A stretch of 64,000 nt of DNA from Kiloniellaceae bacterium (GTDB lineage: Bacteria; Pseudomonadota; Alphaproteobacteria; Kiloniellales; J153): NCBI GenBank assembly GCA_021776095.1, contig JAJFGO010000059.1, positions 46,325 to 110,324 on the forward strand, in the 5' to 3' direction. Under the pieces are notes generated by a model that searched no databases, was not told where the DNA came from, and was given only the letters and a program-made list of their open reading frames with translations. The position numbers were made by a program, and so were the translations under genes. Below, one piece after another: positions 18,001-27,669 of the stretch (the first letter of the stretch is position 1; every line of letters starts with the position of its first letter).

Positions 18001-19077
18001 GTGGGCAAGGGCATGGCCAGCGGCGACACCAAGATTCCGGTCAACGTCATCACCGGCTTTCTGGGCAGCGGCAAGACGACATTGCTGCGCCGCCTGCTCG
18101 CCTCGCCGCGCCTCGCCAATACGGCGGTTCTGATCAACGAATTCGGCGAGGTTGGCCTCGATCACCTGTTGCTCGAGCGCCTGGACGAGGAGACGGTCGT
18201 TCTGCAAAGCGGTTGCATTTGCTGCACGATCCGCAGCGACTTGGTCACAGCGGTGCGGGATCTCTTTTCCCGGCGCGAATCGGGCGCCATTCCGTCCTTC
18301 GACCGCCTCGCGGTCGAGACCACGGGCCTTGCCGACCCGGCGCCGATCGTCTTCACCTTTATGGCCGATCCGGTGATCCGGCACCATTTTCGGCTGGGCA
18401 ATACAATTGCCACAGTGGACGCGGTCAACGGCCCGCTCCACCTGGACCAGAACCCGGAATCGATGAAGCAGGTCCTGGTCGCCGATCGTATCGCATTGAC
18501 CAAGACGGACATTTGCGACGCGGAGCAAACGGCCGCGATCAAGGCGCGGCTCGGCCGGCTCAACCCCTCGGCGCCTTTGATCGAAACCGCCGGCGGCGAC
18601 TTCGATCCCGACGACCTGCTTACGGCCGACTTATACGATCCGGCGCGCAAAACCGAAGAGGTGCGCCGTTGGCTCTCCGGCGCAGAGGCCTTGGCCGATC
18701 CTAAGAGCGAAGCCGGGCACACTCATTCCGGCCTCGACGTTAACCGGCACAGCGCGCGCATCCATGCCTTTTGCGTGGTCCAGGACCGGCCGCTCGACTG
18801 GATCGCCTTCGGCATCTGGCTGACCATGCTGCTCAACCGGCACGGCGAAAACGTCTTGCGCGTGAAGGGCATACTCAACGTGCGCGACGCGCCAACGCCA
18901 GTGGTGATCCATGGCGTGCAACACCTGATCCACCCGCCGACCCATCTGAATGCCTGGCCGGATGGCGACCGGCGTTCGCGTATCGTGTTCATCGTGCGCG
19001 ATCTGGATAGAGCGACGTTGGAACGTTCGCTCGCCGCATTCTCTGGTCTCGCGGACGCCGGCAGCGAGGCCGCCTGA
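18001..19077 (+). CDS. CobW/COG0523-family GTP-binding metallochaperone
   Basis: G3E-class GTPase of 358 residues. Walker A is GFLGSGKT, followed by VLINEFGEVGLDH, the metal-binding CxCC motif in LQSGCICCTIRSDL, Walker B-like AVETTGLADPAP and the base motif ALTKTD. The C-terminal CobW domain carries the His-rich HTHSGLDVNRHSARIH. GTG 18001 adjoins the stop of the preceding gene; ATG 18013 is a possible alternative. Family members deliver Zn or other metals; the likely client is the di-metal hydantoinase encoded next, or the deacetylase. Confidence 0.88.
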   Translation: MGKGMASGDTKIPVNVITGFLGSGKTTLLRRLLASPRLANTAVLINEFGEVGLDHLLLERLDEETVVLQSGCICCTIRSDLVTAVRDLFSRRESGAIPSFDRLAVETTGLADPAPIVFTFMADPVIRHHFRLGNTIATVDAVNGPLHLDQNPESMKQVLVADRIALTKTDICDAEQTAAIKARLGRLNPSAPLIETAGGDFDPDDLLTADLYDPARKTEEVRRWLSGAEALADPKSEAGHTHSGLDVNRHSARIHAFCVVQDRPLDWIAFGIWLTMLLNRHGENVLRVKGILNVRDAPTPVVIHGVQHLIHPPTHLNAWPDGDRRSRIVFIVRDLDRATLERSLAAFSGLADAGSEAA

Positions 19078-19118
19078 GCACGGCCCTGGCCGTGCGCAAA
19101 TTTCGAGAGGAGTCGAAA

Positions 19119-20528
19119 ATGGCAACGGTACTGATCAAAAACGGGCGAATCGTCACCGCGGTCGACGACTATAAGGCCGACATTTTGATCGAGGATGGCC
19201 GGGTCCACACCATCGGCATGGACATCGCGGTTGGCGCCGATGTCGAGGTGCATGACGCGAACGGGCTTCTGGTAATGCCCGGTGGCGTCGACGTGCACAC
19301 GCACCTGGATTGGGAGTTTGGCGTCGCGCGCACGGCCGATACCTTCGGCACCGGCACCACGGCGGCAGCCTTTGGCGGCACCACGACGGTGGTTGATTTC
19401 TGCAATCAGACCCGAGGCGAAAGCCCCCTGAGCGGCCTCGAGGAATGGCACAAGCGCGCGGCCAGCGCGGCAGTCGACGTCAGCGCCCACATGATCATGC
19501 TCGATATCAACCCGCAATCCATGGCCGACATGGAGACCTTGATCAAACGCGAAGGCGTGACCAGCTTTAAGCTCTTCATGGCCTATCCGGGCGTCCTGAT
19601 GCTTGACGACGGTGACCTCTTCAGGGCCATGCGCGTCGCGGGCGGCAATGGCGCCATGACCTGCGTCCATGCTGAGAACGGCGGCGTCATTCGGGTTCTG
19701 GTCGAGGAGGCGGTGGCCGCCGGGCGCACCGCGCCCAAATACCATAGCTTGACCCGTCCGACCTCGATGGAGGGCGAGGCGACCCACCGGGCGATCCGCC
19801 TGGCGGAGCTCGCCGAAGCGCCGCTCTATATCGTTCACCTTTCGGCGGCTGAGGCCCTGGCAGCTGTGACCGAGGCCCGCGATCGCGACATCATGGTGCA
19901 CGCCGAGACCTGCCCGCACTATTTATTCCTGACCGACGAGGAATACGAACGGCCGGAGTTCGAGAGCGCCAAGTTCGTCATGACGCCACCCCTGCGCACC
20001 CACACCCATCAAACGGCGCTGTGGCGCGGACTACGTACCGCCGACCTGCAGGTCATTTCCACCGATCATTGCCCCTTCTGCTTTAACGAGCAGCCACTCG
20101 GCATGAAGTTTTCGAAGCAACAGGGCAAAGATGATTTTTCCAAGATTCCGAACGGCGCGCCGGGCTTGGAAACACGCCTGCCGCTCATCTATGACGGCGG
20201 TGTGCGCAATCACGGCATGTCGATAAATCGTTTTGTCGAGTTGGTCTCGACCGCGCCGGCGAAACTATTCGGCCTGTTCCCGAAAAAGGGCACGATCGCG
20301 GTCGGCTCCGACGCCGATATCGTGCTGTTCGATCCGGAAGAAACCTGGACCATCCGCGCCACGGAGCATCACAGCCGGATTGACTACAGCATGTTCGAGG
20401 GCCGCTCCGTGACCGGCCGAGTCAGCAAGGTGTTCAGCCGTGGCCGGATGATCGTCGATGGCCGGGAATGGCTGGGCAAGGAGGGCATGGGTCAGTTCGT
20501 CAAGCGCGGTGAAAGCGGCAAGATCTAG
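19119..20528 (+). CDS. Dihydropyrimidinase/D-hydantoinase
   Basis: Binuclear-metal amidohydrolase of 469 residues that opens cyclic amides such as dihydropyrimidines and hydantoins to N-carbamoyl amino acids (EC 3.5.2.2). All metal ligands are present: His60 and His62 (GGVDVHTHLDW), the carboxylated lysine Lys151 (TSFKLFMAYPG), His184 (CVHAENG), His240 (IVHLS) and Asp316 (STDHCPF). ATG 19119 follows GAGAGGAG. It lies 41 bases after the CobW gene and 31 before the asparaginase gene. No N-carbamoyl-amino-acid amidohydrolase of the usual family is in the window, so the next step is unassigned. Confidence 0.93.
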   Translation: MATVLIKNGRIVTAVDDYKADILIEDGRVHTIGMDIAVGADVEVHDANGLLVMPGGVDVHTHLDWEFGVARTADTFGTGTTAAAFGGTTTVVDFCNQTRGESPLSGLEEWHKRAASAAVDVSAHMIMLDINPQSMADMETLIKREGVTSFKLFMAYPGVLMLDDGDLFRAMRVAGGNGAMTCVHAENGGVIRVLVEEAVAAGRTAPKYHSLTRPTSMEGEATHRAIRLAELAEAPLYIVHLSAAEALAAVTEARDRDIMVHAETCPHYLFLTDEEYERPEFESAKFVMTPPLRTHTHQTALWRGLRTADLQVISTDHCPFCFNEQPLGMKFSKQQGKDDFSKIPNGAPGLETRLPLIYDGGVRNHGMSINRFVELVSTAPAKLFGLFPKKGTIAVGSDADIVLFDPEETWTIRATEHHSRIDYSMFEGRSVTGRVSKVFSRGRMIVDGREWLGKEGMGQFVKRGESGKI

Positions 20529-20559
20529 CGCGGTAGGCGGAAAGAAGACCGAGGACGCC

Positions 20560-21546
20560 ATGGGCGGAAAGATTGCGGTCCTGACCACCGGCGGCACCAT
20601 CGCCTCGCTCTACGATCCCGCGACCAAGCGCCACAAGGCCACGGCGGATGGGACAGCGCTGCTCGCAGCCTTGCCCCGGCGCGAGCCGGACGTCGATATC
20701 GCGTTGGAAAACGTCTTGCGGGTGCACAGCTTCGACCTGAGTTGCGCCCAGAGCTTGACGCTCGCCGCGTGCCTGCGCGACCGCCTGGCCAGAGCCGAAG
20801 TGCTGGGCGCCGTCGTGACCCAGGGTACCGACACCCTGGAGGAGAACGCCTATCTCCTCGACCTGGTTTTGGATGCGGGCAAGCCGGTGGTCCTGACCGG
20901 GGCGCAGTTGCCGGCCGACCACCCGCAATCGGACGGTCCGCGCAACCTGGCCGATTCGATCAGCGCCGCGCGCGCGCCGGAAATGGCCGGCCAGGGGGTA
21001 ACGGTCTGCTTCAATGGGCAGGTTCATGCCGCGCGCGACGTGACCAAGCTGCACACAAGCGCGCTGGAAAGCTTCACCAGCCTCGGTCACGGCTGCCTCG
21101 CGGTGGTGGATGACGGCAAGGTGGTGGTGAATCGGCGAACGGTGCCGCGCCCAAACTATACGCTTGAGGAAATCCGCGCCCGCGTACCGCTCATTCGCCT
21201 GGCCATGGACAGCGACACTTTGCTGATCGACGCGGCGCTGGAGGCCAAGGTGGACGGCCTGGTGATCGAAGGCTTCGGGCGCGGCAATGTGGTGGCCGCT
21301 TTCACGCCCCGGATCGCCGAGGCGGTCGCGCGCGGTATCCCTGTCGTCATCGCCTCGCGCTGCCCCGAGGGCCGAGTCAAGCCGATCTACGGCACCGGCG
21401 GCGGTGGCCGCGAGCTGGAGGACGCGGGCGTCATTTTCGCCGGTGATCTCAAGGGCGCCAAGGCACGCCTACTCTTGATGGTGCTCCTCAGCGCCGGCTT
21501 ATCCGGCGACCGAATTCGCGAAGCCTTCGCCCGGCACGCGCCCTGA
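20560..21546 (+). CDS. L-asparaginase family protein
   Basis: Asparaginase/glutaminase of 328 residues. The two catalytic threonine regions are TTGGTIAS (Thr13) and VVTQGTDTLEE (Thr90, Asp91); VVLTGAQLPADHPQSDGPRNL supplies the lysine-side region in altered form. No signal peptide, so it is cytoplasmic. ATG 20560 is chosen because the preceding in-frame residues belong to the hydantoinase frame region. As the last gene of the 9.7-21.5 kb operon it probably removes ammonia from a side-chain or carbamoyl-type amide produced upstream; true L-asparagine activity is likely but not certain. Confidence 0.88.
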   Translation: MGGKIAVLTTGGTIASLYDPATKRHKATADGTALLAALPRREPDVDIALENVLRVHSFDLSCAQSLTLAACLRDRLARAEVLGAVVTQGTDTLEENAYLLDLVLDAGKPVVLTGAQLPADHPQSDGPRNLADSISAARAPEMAGQGVTVCFNGQVHAARDVTKLHTSALESFTSLGHGCLAVVDDGKVVVNRRTVPRPNYTLEEIRARVPLIRLAMDSDTLLIDAALEAKVDGLVIEGFGRGNVVAAFTPRIAEAVARGIPVVIASRCPEGRVKPIYGTGGGGRELEDAGVIFAGDLKGAKARLLLMVLLSAGLSGDRIREAFARHAP

Positions 21547-21620
21547 AAGGCTCTTTCACGGATTCATCATGGGTCATATTCGCGGTGACAACCGACACCA
21601 CCCATGACCCCTGAGCGGAT
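21547..21620. terminator. Convergent intergenic region with inverted repeat
   Basis: Between the convergent asparaginase (+) and amidase (-) units. GGGTCAT at 21574-21580 pairs with ATGACCC at 21604-21610 around a 23-base loop; a weak candidate for a bidirectional terminator. Confidence 0.3.
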
Positions 21621-21749
21621 CTAGGACCTTTGCGTTCCGGCCCGGCGGCTGGAAAACACGACGATCGCGATTGCCGTTGCCAAAAAGCCAAGAGCGATAG
21701 GCGATTTGAGCAGGAAATAGGGATCGCTGGCTTGAAGGCCGCCTTCCAT
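21621..21749 (-). CDS. Possible 42-residue single-span membrane protein
   Basis: On the minus strand an ATG at 21749 opens a 42-residue frame ending in TAG: short polar N-terminus, then LLKSPIALGFLATAIAIVVF as one hydrophobic segment, then the basic tail SSRRAGTQRS. The positive-inside tail and clean hydrophobic run look like a genuine small membrane protein. It begins 70 bases after the amidase stop on the same strand. Against it, there is no visible ribosome binding site, and the frame stays open upstream without another start. Confidence 0.33.
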   Translation of the reverse strand: MEGGLQASDPYFLLKSPIALGFLATAIAIVVFSSRRAGTQRS

Positions 21750-21818
21750 GGCGTGCGAAGGGAATTGGTTCGCATTGAACTACCGTTACCCCCGCAGGGC
21801 CGCTATTCGACGATCGGC

Positions 21819-23480
21819 CTATTTGGCGAAGGTCGGACGAAGAGCGGCAACGCCGAGTTCGGCTTCCAGGGCCAGGCCAAGATTACACAGTAAGCCCTCT
21901 TCGAATAGGCCCGCCCAAAGCGAAATGCCTTGCGGTACGTCGAAGCGCGGGGATTCGGCTTGCTCGTCACCGATTATGAGCTTGCCGCCGGCCAGTGACG
22001 GGTCGGACCGGGTCTTGTGTTTCTCGAATCCGGCGCGCAAATGCAGGCAAGGGTGACCGGTGAAATTGCTGAGCACCAGCATGGGGCCGACCATAAAGGG
22101 GCCGATTAGCGCATCGACTCCCTGGAATATCTCGTCCATGGCTTGCATGGTGCGAAAGCGCAAGCGGTCGAGCTGGACATGATCGACCGCCGACATGAAA
22201 CGCGCCTTTCGGAAGGCATTGGGCCAGGCTCCCGCGCCCTGCCAACCAAGCTCATCGTCGCGGCCGCTGAGGGTAAGCTCTTCAAAACTGGCCGCAGCCT
22301 CGGTAAACAAAATGCTCATCAGCGATCCGTAGGGCAGATCCGGCAGCGATACCTCGACCAACTCAACGCCGATACGCCGCGCCGCATCCAGGGCGGCTCG
22401 GTCGACATCGGTTGCGCTTTCATCCTCGAACCAAGAAGGGTCGTAACCAACACGGATTCCGGCCAGGGCCCGTGTCGCGTCAAAGTTGAATGGCGCCTCC
22501 AGGGAACCAAGATCGCGTGGATCATGGTCATTGATAGCGTCAAGTACGAGGGCGGTATCTTCGACAGAACGGCAGATAGGGCCGATTTTGTCGAGCGACC
22601 AGCACAGTGCCATGGCGCCGGCCCGTGACACACGGCCAAAGGTGGGGCGTAGGCCGGTGGTACCGCAGCGCTGGCTGGGCGAGGTAATGGATCCTAAGGT
22701 TTCGGTGCCGATGCTGAAGCCGACGAGACCGGCGGCGGTGGCCGAAGCGGAACCGGCGCTGGACCCACTCGAACCCTCGTTGAGGTTCCAGGGATTGCGG
22801 GTTTTGCCACCGAACCAGATGTCGCCATACGCCAGCGCGCCTAGGGTGGTCTTGGCGACGAGAACGGCGCCGGCGGCACGCAGAAGCTCGGTAACATGGG
22901 CGTCGCTATCGGGAACACGGCCCTGAAAAGGCTCCGCACCCCAAGAGCTGAGAATACCTTTGGTGTCGAAGAGGTCCTTCAGACCATAGGGAATGCCATG
23001 CAGCGGACCGAGATAGGTGCCAGCCCGCAGTAGCGCGTCGGCCGCCTCGGCCTGGGCGCGAGCAAGATCGGCGGTCACGGTTACAAAGCATTCGAGGCGC
23101 GGCCCATAGGCCTCGATACGAGCGAGATAGATATCGGTCAGGCGGCGGCTGGTGATCGCACCGGATTCGATCCACTGGGAGAGTTCGCTCACGGGTGCGA
23201 AGGCGATATCTTCGTCCGAATCGGGCAGCGGTCCGGCATCATGCTTCGATCGCACCAACGGGCGTTGCGGTGCCGGTGGCCGGGCGCCTGGCAGGCGCGG
23301 ATCGAAGCGGCCCGCCGGCGGCAAGCCATTCGGGAAAACAAGCTTGCGGCGCGCCTGTGCGCCCTCGATCTGGCCATCGAGGTTGTCCAGCATGAGCGCA
23401 CGCTCGGCCGGTGTATAGGCGATGCCAAGAATTTGTTCCGCGGCGGCGATGGTGTTTGCCGTGATCTTCGCTTTGCTCAC
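21819..23480 (-). CDS. GatA-like amidase (amidase signature family)
   Basis: Amidase-signature enzyme of 553 residues. The lysine is in GIPYGLKDLFDTKG, the serines in GSSGSSAGSASA and GTETLGSITSPSQ, followed by CGTTGLRPTFGRVS. The N-terminal 110 residues (helical, with PPAGRFDPRLPGARPP) precede the catalytic domain, as in many catabolic amidases. The real start is GTG 23480, with GGAGGA 5 bases upstream; a longer frame to 23555 lacks support. It lies 92 bases downstream of the Dpp-type ATPase genes on the same strand, which suggests that the imported solute is its substrate. Confidence 0.87.
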   Translation of the reverse strand: MSKAKITANTIAAAEQILGIAYTPAERALMLDNLDGQIEGAQARRKLVFPNGLPPAGRFDPRLPGARPPAPQRPLVRSKHDAGPLPDSDEDIAFAPVSELSQWIESGAITSRRLTDIYLARIEAYGPRLECFVTVTADLARAQAEAADALLRAGTYLGPLHGIPYGLKDLFDTKGILSSWGAEPFQGRVPDSDAHVTELLRAAGAVLVAKTTLGALAYGDIWFGGKTRNPWNLNEGSSGSSAGSASATAAGLVGFSIGTETLGSITSPSQRCGTTGLRPTFGRVSRAGAMALCWSLDKIGPICRSVEDTALVLDAINDHDPRDLGSLEAPFNFDATRALAGIRVGYDPSWFEDESATDVDRAALDAARRIGVELVEVSLPDLPYGSLMSILFTEAAASFEELTLSGRDDELGWQGAGAWPNAFRKARFMSAVDHVQLDRLRFRTMQAMDEIFQGVDALIGPFMVGPMLVLSNFTGHPCLHLRAGFEKHKTRSDPSLAGGKLIIGDEQAESPRFDVPQGISLWAGLFEEGLLCNLGLALEAELGVAALRPTFAK

Positions 23481-23572
23481 TTGATCCTCCGATTCTTCAG
23501 TGCCCAACCGAATTGGTATCGATATGCAAATCAGCCGAGTGGCCGACAGTCGCACAAAGCGATCTTTGTGCT

Positions 23573-24589
23573 CTAATCTGGTGCTGCTGAGGTGCGCAAA
23601 TGGCAGGCAGCGAAGTGCCCCTCGGTCACCTCCTGCAGCGCTGGCACTTCAGTTCGGCAGATATCTTTGACGTAGGGACAACGGGTATGAAAGGCGCAGC
23701 CTGGCGGTGGGTTTATCGGGCTCGGTACGTCACCGCGAAGAATGATCTGATCGCGCTTTGCGCCCGGATCGGGAACCGGAACCGCTGATAGCAAGGCCTC
23801 TGAATAGGGATGCAAGGGCGAAGAGAATAGTGCGCGCTTGTCTGCAATCTCCACCACTTTCCCCAGGTACATGACGGCGATGCGGTGACTGATGTGTTCC
23901 ACGACCGCTAGATCGTGCGAGATGAAGAGATAAGCAAGATTGAACTCGCGCTGTAGATCCTTGAGCAGATTGATGACCTGCGCCTGCACCGAGACGTCCA
24001 GGGCTGAAACCGGCTCGTCGGCGACAATTAGACTCGGATTCAATGCCAGGGCCCGGGCAATGCCCAAGCGCTGGCGTTGGCCACCGGAAAGCTGGTGGGG
24101 ATACCTGGCTTTTTGATCCGCACTTAACCCCACACGTTCGAAGAGCGAAGTGACCAATTCGTCTTTCTCCCGGCCAGATACCAGGTCATAGATTTCCAAG
24201 GGTTCGGCAACAATCTGCCCGCAAGGCATACGCGGATTGAGCGAGGAATACGGATCCTGGAACACCATTTGCATCTGCCGCCGCTGCTCGCGCATCTGCC
24301 GGTCCGACCTGCGAGTGATATCCTGGCCTCGCAGCACGATCTGTCCCGCGGTCGGAGCCAATAGGCGCAATACGGTCTTTCCCAAAGTGGTTTTTCCGCA
24401 CCCGCTTTCACCCACCACGCCCAGGGTTTCACCTTCGCGGATGGAAAAAGAAACGCCGTCAACCGCATAGACGTGGCCGGAAACCTGCCCGAACAGGCCA
24501 TGTTTAACCGGAAAATGCATCGTCAAGTCACGCACGCTAAGCACCGTGCGCTTCCCGTTGTTCTCACCATTGCCAGCCCACTCAGCCAT
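23573..24589 (-). CDS. Oligopeptide/dipeptide-type ABC transporter ATPase (OppF/DppF)
   Basis: ATPase of 338 residues. Walker A is GESGCGKT, the Q-loop [14 protein letters not shown], the signature [16 protein letters not shown], Walker [15 protein letters not shown], and the C-terminal oligo_HPY region has its conserved cysteines ([15 protein letters not shown]). ATG 24589 overlaps the end of the upstream ATPase gene by 8 bases; about 100 further in-frame residues up to 24898 are read-through of that gene and rejected. It works with the 24582-25619 ATPase and the divergently encoded 25984-29443 proteins. Confidence 0.9.
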   Translation of the reverse strand: MAEWAGNGENNGKRTVLSVRDLTMHFPVKHGLFGQVSGHVYAVDGVSFSIREGETLGVVGESGCGKTTLGKTVLRLLAPTAGQIVLRGQDITRRSDRQMREQRRQMQMVFQDPYSSLNPRMPCGQIVAEPLEIYDLVSGREKDELVTSLFERVGLSADQKARYPHQLSGGQRQRLGIARALALNPSLIVADEPVSALDVSVQAQVINLLKDLQREFNLAYLFISHDLAVVEHISHRIAVMYLGKVVEIADKRALFSSPLHPYSEALLSAVPVPDPGAKRDQIILRGDVPSPINPPPGCAFHTRCPYVKDICRTEVPALQEVTEGHFAACHLRTSAAPD

Positions 24590-25619
24590 GGCGATCCAGA
24601 AGAGCTTGGGTTTCCCAACAAGCGGCCCGGTGGCCAGCTTGCTTTTCCTCCAACACCGGCGGAACCTCGTGGCAGCGTTTGGTGGCAAAACCGCAGCGCG
24701 GCGCGAATGCGCATCCAATAATGTCATCGCGCATGGAGGGTACGATGCCGCGAATTTCCTGTAGGCGTTCCGCTCCGCCGTCGGGTTCCAACGAGCTGTA
24801 CAAACGCGGCACCGATCCCAGCAAGCCGAGAGTGTAGGGATGCATGGGGCGGGCAAAGAGCTGATCGACCGTGCTTTCCTCGACCATGCGGCCGGCATAC
24901 ATCACCACCACTCTTTGCGCCATTTCAGCGACCACGCCAAGATCGTGGGTGATCAAAATAATGGCCGTCCCCATGCGCTCTTTGAGGTCGATCATGAGGT
25001 TCAGTATCTGCGCCTGAATCGTTACATCCAAGGCCGTGGTGGGTTCGTCCGCGATAAGAAGTCGCGGATTGCAGGCCATGGCAATGGCGATCATGATCCT
25101 TTGCCGCATGCCGCCCGAAAGTTGAAACGGGTACTCCTTGGCGCGTTGCGCCGCTTCGGGAATGCCGACCAGCTCGAGCGCCGTCACCGCGCGGCTGAGC
25201 GCTTCCTTTTTGGAAGTTCCCTGGTGTAGCCGGATCGATTCGGCGACCTGCTTTCCGACCGTCATCACCGGATCCAGAGACGTCATAGGCTCCTGAAATA
25301 TCATCGAGATATTGTTGCCGCGGATACCCCGCATCTCCGTATCGGGCAGGGTCAAGAGATCTCGTCCCTGATACAGGATGCGGCCGCTTGCGATTTTTGC
25401 CGGCGGCATGGCCAACAACCGCAGAATCGAAAGGGCGGTCGCACTTTTGCCGCTGCCCGACTCGCCGACCACGGCCAAAGTCTCGCCGCCCCTAATTTCA
25501 AAGGAGACGCCGTTGACGGCTCGGACTACGCCGTCGGGCGTATGAAAATGGGTGTGCAGGTCCTCTACCTTGAGGACCGCCTCGGTAGGCGAGGCCGCTA
25601 TCTTTTCCAGAACAGCCAC
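24582..25619 (-). CDS. Oligopeptide/dipeptide-type ABC transporter ATPase (OppD/DppD)
   Basis: ATPase of 345 residues. Walker A is GESGSGKS, the Q-loop [14 protein letters not shown], the signature [16 protein letters not shown], Walker [15 protein letters not shown], and the C-terminal cysteine-containing region is [18 protein letters not shown], as in DppD/OppD. It is the first gene of the minus-strand unit, divergent from its own binding protein across a 364-base spacer. Substrates of the family include peptides, nickel complexes, opines and other amide-like compounds. Confidence 0.9.
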   Translation of the reverse strand: MAVLEKIAASPTEAVLKVEDLHTHFHTPDGVVRAVNGVSFEIRGGETLAVVGESGSGKSATALSILRLLAMPPAKIASGRILYQGRDLLTLPDTEMRGIRGNNISMIFQEPMTSLDPVMTVGKQVAESIRLHQGTSKKEALSRAVTALELVGIPEAAQRAKEYPFQLSGGMRQRIMIAIAMACNPRLLIADEPTTALDVTIQAQILNLMIDLKERMGTAIILITHDLGVVAEMAQRVVVMYAGRMVEESTVDQLFARPMHPYTLGLLGSVPRLYSSLEPDGGAERLQEIRGIVPSMRDDIIGCAFAPRCGFATKRCHEVPPVLEEKQAGHRAACWETQALLDRHG

Positions 25620-25983
25620 GCCACCACCCGCTGCAATTTCTCCGATAGTAAGGTGAGATGCCGTTCTAACAACACGTGCCTGCGCTCCCGCTCATTTCTC
25701 GCCGGCCAATGGTATTGAAAAAAGAATCCGGCGCAAGTTTCCATGCGTAGGCGCTGCATCCGGAAAGAAACATAAGTTCGGGATCGTTCTTAATGCCGTC
25801 CGATTACTGAGCCACAACTCGAAACCGGCGGCCCTAAGATTGATGGAATTTGGGTATCGCATGGCGATACAACTTTCGATTCTTCACAGCCGAGATAATT
25901 TCGTACAATTTTTTGTCACAGCGAGATAGCTTGTGTCATTATCGATTTTGGCGGTGGGGGAGCAGTACAAACAGGAGCGGAAC
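25620..25983. promoter_or_regulatory. Divergent promoter region of the first Opp/Dpp system
   Basis: 364 bases between the ATPase unit (-) and the binding-protein unit (+). The part near the + gene is conspicuously AT-rich. TGTCACA-GC (25914-25922) and GC-TTGTGTCA (25929-25938) form an imperfect palindrome that could bind a dimeric regulator controlling both directions. GGAGCGGAAC before 25984 is the ribosome binding site. Confidence 0.4.
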
Positions 25984-27534
25984 ATGAAACGCAGGCAGTT
26001 TATAAAAAAGTCCGGGACCGTGGCTGGCGGAGCCCTAATTCTCGGAAGTATACCAACGTTCGGTACTCTTGCGCAGAGCGAGACGCCGACCCGTGGGGGC
26101 ACCTTGATATGGGGTCACTCGGAGACCACTCAGAATCTCGATATGCATCAGACGGGCACGGCATCGACAGGGCGACTGCTACAAAACGTTCACGATTCCA
26201 TTCTGACCGTCGACAGCAACTTTGCCATTCAGCCCAGTTTGGCGGAGAGCTTCGAGCAGAGCGAAGATGGTCTGACCTATACCTTCGTCATGCGGCCGAA
26301 CGTGAAGTTTCACAACGGCAAGACCCTGACCGCGGCGGACGTAAAATACTCGTTCGAGCGTGTGAAAAACCCGGAAACCGGCGCCGTTAACTTCGAGGTC
26401 TTCAATGACGTCGAAGAAATCAACATTCTCAACGACCTTACGCTGCAAGTGAAGATGTCGCGGGTGAATGCACCTTTCCTCGGCCGTTTGGCGGAGAATG
26501 GCGCCGGCGTGATCATGCCGGAAGGCAGTGGCGAGATTCAGGGCACCACCCCCATTGGCGCCGGACCTTTCAAATTTGTCTCCCGTGAGTTCGGCAATGA
26601 AGTAAAGCTGGTGCGCTTCGACGACTATTGGCAGGGGCCGGCACATCTGGACGGCATTATCTCGCGGGAGGTTACGGAGCCGACGGTACGCCTAACGGGC
26701 CTGCGCACGGGAGAGATGCACCTCATCAACGACATTCCGTTAGACCGGGTCGAGACGCTTAAAAAGGACAGCAATTTCCAAACGTTAACTTGGTTTCCGC
26801 TGTCCTGGGCATTCCTGAACTTCAATCACAAGAGAGCCCCCTTTAACGATCCACGGGTCCGACTCGCCTTCGATCACATGATCGACAAGGAAGTTCTGGT
26901 TCAGGGCGCCCTGTGGGGCCAGGGGGAGGTGACGGCTTCGCCAAGTTTCCCAAGCTCTCCATCGATGAATACCAAGCTCAGAGCACGTCCGCAGGATTTC
27001 GATAAGGCCCGTAGCTTGCTGAAGGAAGCCGGCTTCGGCCCCGGCGACTTGCAGTTCACCTTCAAGGTCACGACAAACTACCCCTGGCATGTGGAAGCGA
27101 CCCAGATCATGCAGGAATGGTTCCGCACCGCCGGCGTCAAGGTGAACGTGCAACAGCTTACCTGGAGCGATTGGCTTAGCCAGTGCTGGGTCGATCGCGA
27201 CTACGAAGTGACGATGATGAACTTCTTCACCCTGTGGGAACCCGACTTCTTGTACTACAGCTTGTGGCATTCCACGGGAGCGTTCAACTATCGGAATGTC
27301 AACGATCCTGAGCTCGACAAGATGCTGCAAAAGGCCCGGGTGACCGTCGATAAGAACGAACGCGCGGCGACTTATCATGCGATCCAGCGGCGCGTACACG
27401 ACCAATCTCACGATGTCGTGTTGTGGTTCCGGAACGGCACTGTGGCGGCCCAAAATAACGTTGGCGGCTTGGATAAACTCGTCCACCCGAACGGCAGCAA
27501 CCTCAATTTCCGGAATGTCTGGTTGAAAACCTGA
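25984..27534 (+). CDS. ABC substrate-binding protein, family 5 (DppA/OppA-like), Tat signal
   Basis: Periplasmic binding protein of 516 residues. The N-terminus KRRQFIKKSGTVAGGALILG is a twin-arginine (RRxFxK) signal, cleaved near TLAQS. The family-5 body shows GGTLIWGHSE, SLAESFEQSEDGLTYTF and VKFHNGKTLTAADVKYSFERV. ATG 25984 has GGAGCGG upstream. It heads the + half of a split transporter whose ATPases are encoded divergently. The amidase at the end of the minus unit suggests a peptide- or amide-type solute. Confidence 0.9.
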   Translation: MKRRQFIKKSGTVAGGALILGSIPTFGTLAQSETPTRGGTLIWGHSETTQNLDMHQTGTASTGRLLQNVHDSILTVDSNFAIQPSLAESFEQSEDGLTYTFVMRPNVKFHNGKTLTAADVKYSFERVKNPETGAVNFEVFNDVEEINILNDLTLQVKMSRVNAPFLGRLAENGAGVIMPEGSGEIQGTTPIGAGPFKFVSREFGNEVKLVRFDDYWQGPAHLDGIISREVTEPTVRLTGLRTGEMHLINDIPLDRVETLKKDSNFQTLTWFPLSWAFLNFNHKRAPFNDPRVRLAFDHMIDKEVLVQGALWGQGEVTASPSFPSSPSMNTKLRARPQDFDKARSLLKEAGFGPGDLQFTFKVTTNYPWHVEATQIMQEWFRTAGVKVNVQQLTWSDWLSQCWVDRDYEVTMMNFFTLWEPDFLYYSLWHSTGAFNYRNVNDPELDKMLQKARVTVDKNERAATYHAIQRRVHDQSHDVVLWFRNGTVAAQNNVGGLDKLVHPNGSNLNFRNVWLKT

Positions 27535-27546
27535 ACAAGGTACCGC

Positions 27547-27620
27547 GCTGTATCGGCGGCATGATACAGCCCTAAGCGTGGGTTCCGAGGCCGGAGAGCG
27601 GAGTTTTTCCTGCTCTCCGG
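27547..27620 (+). terminator. Two tandem hairpins after the binding-protein gene
   Basis: First hairpin: GCTGTATC (27547-27554) with GATACAGC (27563-27570). Second: CCGGAGAGC (27591-27599) with GCTCTCCGG (27612-27620), its loop containing TTTTT. Their place between binding protein and permeases suggests partial termination or mRNA protection. Confidence 0.6.
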
Positions 27621-27669
27621 TCAGGGACTCTCAAGACAAAATCCCCAACTAGGCTCCACCGCAGATTCA

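Noticed and set aside
24590..24898. 103-codon N-terminal extension of the first DppF-like ATPase
   Set aside because: Lies inside the DppD-like gene in another frame; family sequence starts at 24589.
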